From Scleroderma bovista (Eukaryota > Basidiomycota > Agaricomycetes > Boletales > Sclerodermataceae): a DNA stretch of 64,000 nucleotides. Below the pieces are notes generated by a model. That model was not told the DNA's origin, did not search any database, and saw only the letters and a program-made list of their open reading frames with translations. Shown piece after piece: positions 58,402-64,000 of this stretch. The position numbers and the translations under genes are program-made. The first letter of the stretch is position 1. Every line of letters begins with the position of its first letter. The stretch is taken from positions 62,001 to 126,000 of the forward strand of contig JAYMGJ010000145.1 in assembly GCA_037178675.1 (NCBI GenBank), given 5' to 3'.

Positions 58402-59257
58402 AGTTTTGTAGGAGTGAGATGAGTGAGAGAGGAAAACAAGTTTGCGGTGTGGAAGCCGCGCGGTATGTTGAACATTTATTATGATTAGGTCAGCAGATGT
58501 CACACACCCAGACTGACCATTGGTATGTCATCAGGCGCCAAGCCACGTGCTAATAATCTCCGTTTAGCTAGTCAGGCACCAACATCAACGTGTAAATTTA
58601 ATCACCGAGGTATAAATGGAATTGAAGGTCTCATAGGATTTTTGAAGGGAACCCACCGCGGTAACATACAGTATTTTAGATTTAACAGTATAATGGGTGC
58701 AGTATTAGTATCAAATAGACCACACACAGCAATGCTTGTACAATTGTGATTGCATATTGTGATTGCATAGCTAGTGCAAGCGACATTATTCACACTAACC
58801 CTTATTGGATAAAATAGCCGCGGAAGGTAAACACAATCGGAAGGCATTTTCGTCGGGTAAATGTTGAAATGTAGGCTGGACACCTGAAGTCCACTACAAA
58901 TATAATGTGTGAAATTTCTCTGCTTTCTTGGAAAGCATAGAAAAGTATACCCGCAATGTCTAGTGACGGAACAATGACCGCGGGTGTGCTAAACCTGTTT
59001 CATTGTCTATTGTTATCAGCAAATACTGACCTACAGCGCTACAATTAGGCTTGTTCATACCTAAACATTTCTACAAAAAGATAGAACAATTGCAATCCAT
59101 TGAGAGTGATATATAGTACCCGAATTCCACCCTAGATTCCAGATGTCTTAATGGTGGGAAATATCTTATGTAAGCATTCGACCCGAACATATATGATCGC
59201 GGCCTGTGAACACCAAGCCCTTGCCAGCCTTCTTTATTTCATACACAACCACCAACC
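58402..59257. promoter_or_regulatory. divergent Y2 / Z2 promoter region
   Basis: 856 bp between the start codons. It contains CCGCGG near 58655, 58818 and 58978. It corresponds to the 465-bp Z1/Y1 spacer of the first element. Confidence 0.5.
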
Positions 59258-60668
59258 ATGACCGGACCAGCTAGGAATGTTAGATTTATCGATGATGGAG
59301 CAGCCAACCCTGGTAAATTGTTATATTGGAACTGTCTTTGGCATTTGAGATTGATTTTGGGCAGGTTTATTTGGTAGCCCAGGGTGGACACCTCCAAAAA
59401 GACGGTCTCTGAGCAGAACATGTATGTATCCTTCATGTACACTTTAACAGTACTCATTTTATGTTTACAGCAAGTGATAATAGCACTGGGTGGTGTCCAC
59501 CCGATGAACCTCCCCCTCCACCCGCGGCAGACCCGATGTCTATTGAAGTGGATGAAGGTTCGTTCCCCATGCTTGAATCACCTGTGGGTGCGAGGTCTGA
59601 CATCTGGGCTGAACCAGGGGTGTTGCCAAGTCCCGAGTGGGACCCTCCTGCATTTCCACCCACATCAACACCCGACCGCGGGGATGTAGCCAGCACACCC
59701 ATGCCTCAAACATCGTCTGACTCATCATCCGACACCGACACCTCAGAGGATAGCCAGGGATGGATCCCTCCCCCTCTACCGCCATCACAAACCTTTCCCG
59801 AAGTGTCCCCAAGCCCTACCTCCGATGGAAACTCATCACCCCGGCCGATCACACCCATCCGCGCAACATCACCTGACTCCTCCGATACTGACGCGTCGAA
59901 GGACAATGAAGGATGGACTCCACCTGCACAGCCAGCATTATACATACCACTGACATCGCCAATGTCAGTTTCGTCCGTTCAGTCCACCCCTTCAAAGTCA
60001 CCCCACGGATCACCATCGATGGCTGGGTCCCCACTCTTCTCAGGGACAGGTGAGCCAACTGAGAGCGGATCTAACCCAGAGGAAAGATTCTTTGAGAATT
60101 CCTTGCCAAGGGTAGTTGGTACGAGCCCCATTGCACATCGTAGGTTAGTGGATAAGGGAAAGGGAAGGGAAGCGGAATCGGGCCCGGTGAGCGGATTCCC
60201 TGCAACATGTCCCAAGGATATGGAAGGTTAGTTAGGCCTTGGTTGGAGTTTCCTACACTGACACCATCGTAGGGGAATGGTGGCACTTGCTGAGAATGAT
60301 GGCCGACCTGGAAATTTACAAAGGTAAATTCAATTGCCCGCGGCATGAATGTGAGTGCATTGACATCTCTATTAAATTGATATTGACAATCAATAGTAAG
60401 CACAGCGCGACAGATTGCAGCCCGCTTCCACCCCAAGGACGGCAAAATTACCCGCCTGGACAACTCCTACGACAAACCGCTTATTGCGATGTACATGCAA
60501 TACGCGGACAAGTTGGTGGAAGAAACTCGGGAGTGGAGGAGGCTCATTGCATTGAGGGCACATTATGCTGACATCATAGATAAGTTGGAGCAAATTGATA
60601 AGGGTGAGATGGAGGGCACACAGATTGCCATGGATCAATTAGAAGATTTACACCCATCAATGTTGTAA
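59258..60668 (+). CDS. Z2: unknown acidic/proline-rich protein, second copy
   Basis: Exons: MTGPARNVRFIDDGAANP (59258 to donor GTAAATTG), GLFGSPGWTPPKRRSLSRT, then from the acceptor at about 59470 SDNSTGWCPPDEPPPPPAAD with PMSIEVDEGSFPML and a Ser/Pro/Asp-rich region with SSDSSSDTDTSEDSQGW and its near-repeat SPDSSDTDASKDNEGW. A short exon EWWHLLRMMADLEIYK follows, then the last exon IARQIAARFHPKDGKITRLD, LIAMYMQYADKLVEETREW and RRLIALRAHYADIIDKLEQI, TAA at 60666-60668. The VRF start, MS-I/V-DE block and C-terminal QYA..LVE.T..W helix match Z1. No break seen. No known domain. Confidence 0.6.
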
Positions 60669-60879
60669 TTACAATTGGTTGTCTGTTTTTATCTTGAACA
60701 AAAAACATTCAGTTTGTACAGGGATAAGCACTAGCATGGTGAGTATGATGGGCACCATGGAGTGATTGATTTTGGATCCACACATTGTGCTTGTGATAGT
60801 CCCCGCAGTAGCGATGGTCACCATGGCTGTAATCCACACCTTTTGTTCTAAATGGTTCTAAACATCATGGTACCACGTG

Positions 60880-61140
60880 AATCATATATACCGCGGCTCT
60901 CATATATACCGCGGCTATTACAGACATATGTGCTTGCGACTGTCACCCCAGTTATAATTCAAACCTTTGGCTGAGGTCAATAGTTGTAAATACCGCGGCT
61001 ATCATACATATTGTGGATATGGTACATGATGCCACTGTGCTGAGACGCCTTGGTTGTTACTACCCCGGGCATTATCCATACCGCGGCCTTACGTACAACT
61101 CCTATATACATGCTGTGGCTATTATACACATACCGCGGTC
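60880..61140. repeat. CCGCGG array between Z2 and X2 stops
   Basis: At least five taccgcggc-type words in about 260 bp, with decayed versions (tattgtgg, atgctgtgg). It fills the gap between convergent Z2 and X2, matching the ACCGGT array between X1 and Z1. Confidence 0.8.
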
Positions 61141-61306
61141 GTGATCATCACCTTGTTTTGACCCACCCAGTGGTCCCATATTTGATGTATGTACTTTACA
61201 ATACATATGAAATAAACCTACGTTCGGCGCCTCTTTTGTATATGGGCGTCATCATAATCCTCCAGCCTGGGCGGGAGCCTTTTTGGCCGGACCGACTGCC
61301 GCCTTA

Positions 61307-63914
61307 CTACATTCTTTTCCCCGCCATCGCATTTGTGTTGGAGTTGGAGTGATGAATCTCCTGCATCTTCTTTTGAGCCTTATGAGTAATTTGCTTGATG
61401 GGGCCACAATGCATACCTTGTGTAATGGCGGCCCTCGAAAGACCCGCGGCCGGCACTTGAACTGACGGACCACTCCGTTTGGCAACTTCGGAGGGCTGGG
61501 CTGGACGTATATCAAATTTGTAAGAATAAATTTATTTGTGATGCAATACGAAGCACTCTTACCTTTTGTCTTCAACCTTGGTTGAGCCGCGGTGGAGGAA
61601 GGGCCGGCACTTGTCACCTGCATGGAGTGAGTGCTGTTATCAGTGACTCCCTGATGTTTGTCTGCATGTAGATATTACATATATTAGCGTCAGGATATAT
61701 TCAGTCCATCCGAAGATCATTACCTTTGGGCTTAAGCAGTGAGTCAGAGCGGGGTATGTCCACGGCAGACACATCCACCGCGGGTTTACTCTTTCCTGCC
61801 ACTGCACTTTGTTTACCTGGATATTGTATCATATCAATTGTCCTAATTGCATGTATTACTTGATAGGAACACTCTCACCTTTGCTCTTTGTCAATGGCTG
61901 AGCAACAGAAGCACCTGTGGTCACTATCTGATCTCCGGCGGTCTTTTGTTTCTCTGCATATAAATATTATATATAAGGTGAGTTCTATGTGGGACTTCAT
62001 AAGAACACTCCCACCTTTTGTCTTTACCCGTGGCTTGGGTTTGACACACACTGCGGTACCCGCGGTCGGAGGATTCCCGGACCCAGCAGGCATAAAATAT
62101 GCTGTGTTTGGGGGGCCCACTTTAATACTGTGATGCCCTGTGGAGTCACCGTCGTACAGATCCGAACTGGAATCTATGAAAACATATCAATGTATGTTCC
62201 TATAGTAATCCAACCTACCCTCTATATTTTTTCCAGCATGCTTCCGCTTTGATCTTTTTTCGCGGCCATTCTCAGCATTCCCTGCAACACATCAACAATA
62301 TCCCATTGCATGAATAGATATTCTTACCTTGCATATGTTCTTGGCCGTGGCTATCCCTCACCACCCCCGCATCCTTAGCAGGACCCATGGCATTTCCATG
62401 AGGCGGCACCGCGGGCTGAGTGTCCTCTTTGTCCTCATCATTTGACGTGTCTATCAATGGCTCTGAGTGTTTGCAAATTTAATAAGATAATATTTACCTT
62501 CCCTGCGCTTTTTGCCTGTTCTCTTTGCCGCACTCTTGTGGTTGGTGTTTGCAACCGCGGCCTGTAGCGACCCATCCGACTCTAACCACCTCTTAACCTT
62601 GAAGGTATTCGTGGGATCACTCAGTTGCCTATCTCGCCACCACTCCAATATTTCTGTCGCCTCCTTATTCGTAAGCCTGGATGGTTCCTTGAATGCGACA
62701 TTGGTGGGCCAATATCTGCCCGATATATATGTGCCGCGGTCAAGCACAATTGCTGCCCATGGGACAGCAACATCGGACCGGCCACAAGCCTGTCCTGTTG
62801 TGACACGGTGAGTGTTTGATCCATGGAAATTATTTACATACCATAGTGAAAACTGATGAATGCGCGTACTACATCCTTTTTGTCCTGGGTGTTCATATTC
62901 AGGATGACCGGGATGTAGGGGATGCCATCTGCATCTGTTGGAAGGTCGAACCGCGGGCGCCTTTTACATTTGACAATCTTTCTTGGAACCGCATCCTCGG
63001 TATCTTCACCACTTTCCTCCTCCACACCAAAGACCTGGTGAGCATATCGCTCCCACTTGTTCTCCACGCTGTCCCAGCCCTCAAAGAGTTTCCCATCGCC
63101 CAATTCGTCATTGAAGTCGTGCCTATGTGTTTCAGTAATAATATATGCAGTCATTAACCACGCTCACAGGCCATACATAACATCCCCCGTGGCACCTTTC
63201 CAAGCAGCCATCACAACCACTCTGGCACCGCATTGTTTCCACATTTCCTTTGAAAATTCGCGGGCAAACTTCCGACCTTTTCCTTCCGCGGTTCTATCTG
63301 AAGTTTCAGTACCATGCTGCCACGGGATAAGAGTCTCACCTTGCTTGGATCTCTGGGGGGGGGTGGGTATCATTCCATTCCTTGGCTGTCTTTTCTGCCC
63401 GCTCGATGTTCTCCGCGGTCAGTCTCTTTATCACTTTGCCCACCGCCCTCTGATAATTTTTAATATACCCGCTGGAACCCGGTGCATGTCCTGCTCTGGC
63501 AAGCACATCATCTATTTTTGCCTTCTCTTGGTCCGCTATTACCATGCGGGCGGTCCACCTGCGGCCATATTTGATGAGCTGTTTTTTCTTCCGAGTGCGA
63601 GAGTGATTATACAGCCAATTCTGAATGGCCTATGAAAATACAAAATAAGCCAACCTCTCCATAAGTGAGGGATCACTCACCTTCTTCTTTATCACCCATT
63701 GGTGACTCTTGAGTGTCCTGTTGGCCTCCAGCCTTTGAACACTGCTTGCAATGTCCTTGAAAATGGACTTCCTTTTTGTTGCATCAGCCGCCATCCACTG
63801 TTCCAGTTTCTCCTGGACAATGACGACCTCATCTTTGCGAAGGGGGGTCTTGCCTTGCCCAGTGGCATCAGACCTCTCACCGCTATCGCTCTCACTGTAC
63901 TCAGATTCGGACAT
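61307..63914 (-). CDS. X2: unknown accessory protein of the KDZ element, second copy
   Basis: Starts at ATG 63914 (MSESEYSESDSGERSDATGQ). Multi-exon: AIQNWLYNHSRTRKKKQLIK..WTARMVI, AEKTAKEWNDTHPPPEIQAR, MWKQCGARVVVMAAWK, LHDFNDELGDGKLF, DVVRAFISFHY, VAVPWAAIV..VAFKEPSRLT and ILEWWRDRQLSDPTNTF. Then several short exons each ending near a KPK/KTKG block, and a basic tail ending at about 61307 (HSNSNTNAMAGKRM). The exon joins correspond one by one to those of X1 (for example VMYG-LHDFN against VMAG-IHDFN). No nonsense codon was found. The C-terminal exons and the exact stop are less certain than the core. Function unknown. Confidence 0.65.
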
Positions 63915-64000
63915 GGGTGAGGTGGAATCTTTGCAGCGAGTTCCCAATTCCGGCACACATACCGGCCTGTTGATTGAAGTTCACGTGGTCACTTGCTTCC

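Overview
The window reads as a basidiomycete (Agaricomycetes-type) nuclear chromosome. The grounds are a clp1 (clampless) gene, a DUF6533 membrane protein, a NACHT-WD40 NLR gene, Plavaka (CACTA) and KDZ transposases, a DUF6532 gene, a chromodomain Ty3/Gypsy element, and introns of about 50 bp with GT..AG and CTAAC-type branch sites. All assignments come from reading translations and comparing them with remembered family patterns; no search was run.

Layout. Positions 1-10.4 kb are gene-rich: an unrecognised gene, clp1 (-), a SAP-domain NuSAP-like gene (+) and a DUF6533 gene (-). From about 11.5 kb on, the window is a transposon island. It begins with a decayed NACHT-WD40 gene (11.5-15.5 kb), the C-terminal remnant of a Plavaka transposase (15.8-16.9 kb) and a 70-bp dimeric minisatellite (17-18.4 kb). 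From 18.6 to 47.3 kb lies what looks like one large composite element marked everywhere by ACCGGT-core repeats. It carries a TET/JBP-type 2OG-Fe(II) dioxygenase gene, an unknown gene W, a KDZ transposase and three further genes that I call X, Z and Y. It has been invaded by two solo-LTR-like families (A, 282 bp; B, about 2.1-2.3 kb) and by a full-length 7.67-kb chromovirus with a 5-bp target duplication inside the TET/JBP gene. From 47.3 to 54.2 kb are further family B copies, the N-terminal part of a Plavaka transposase and a broken DUF6532 gene.

From 54.9 kb to the right edge is a second element marked by CCGCGG instead of ACCGGT. It carries Y2(-), Z2(+), X2(-), the exact inverse order of X1(+), Z1(-), Y1(+) in the first element, with clearly homologous but strongly diverged proteins. 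In both cassettes Z and Y are divergent, X and Z converge on a motif array, and another motif array lies beyond the 3' end of Y. Y1 and Y2 both carry a C-x2-C-x6-C-x7-C-x2-C-x6-C zinc-cluster pattern. Such clusters typically read CGG half-sites, which is what the two palindromes contain. My main proposal is that X-Z-Y is an undescribed accessory module of KDZ/TET elements, in which Y (or the transposase) recognises a short element-specific motif.

Decay: I traced fourteen in-frame nonsense codons in genes and transposons of the island, and all are TGA, mostly where the family has arginine. The two chromovirus LTRs differ only by transitions. This fits deamination of methylated CpG. The X2, Z2 and Y2 reading frames show no such change.
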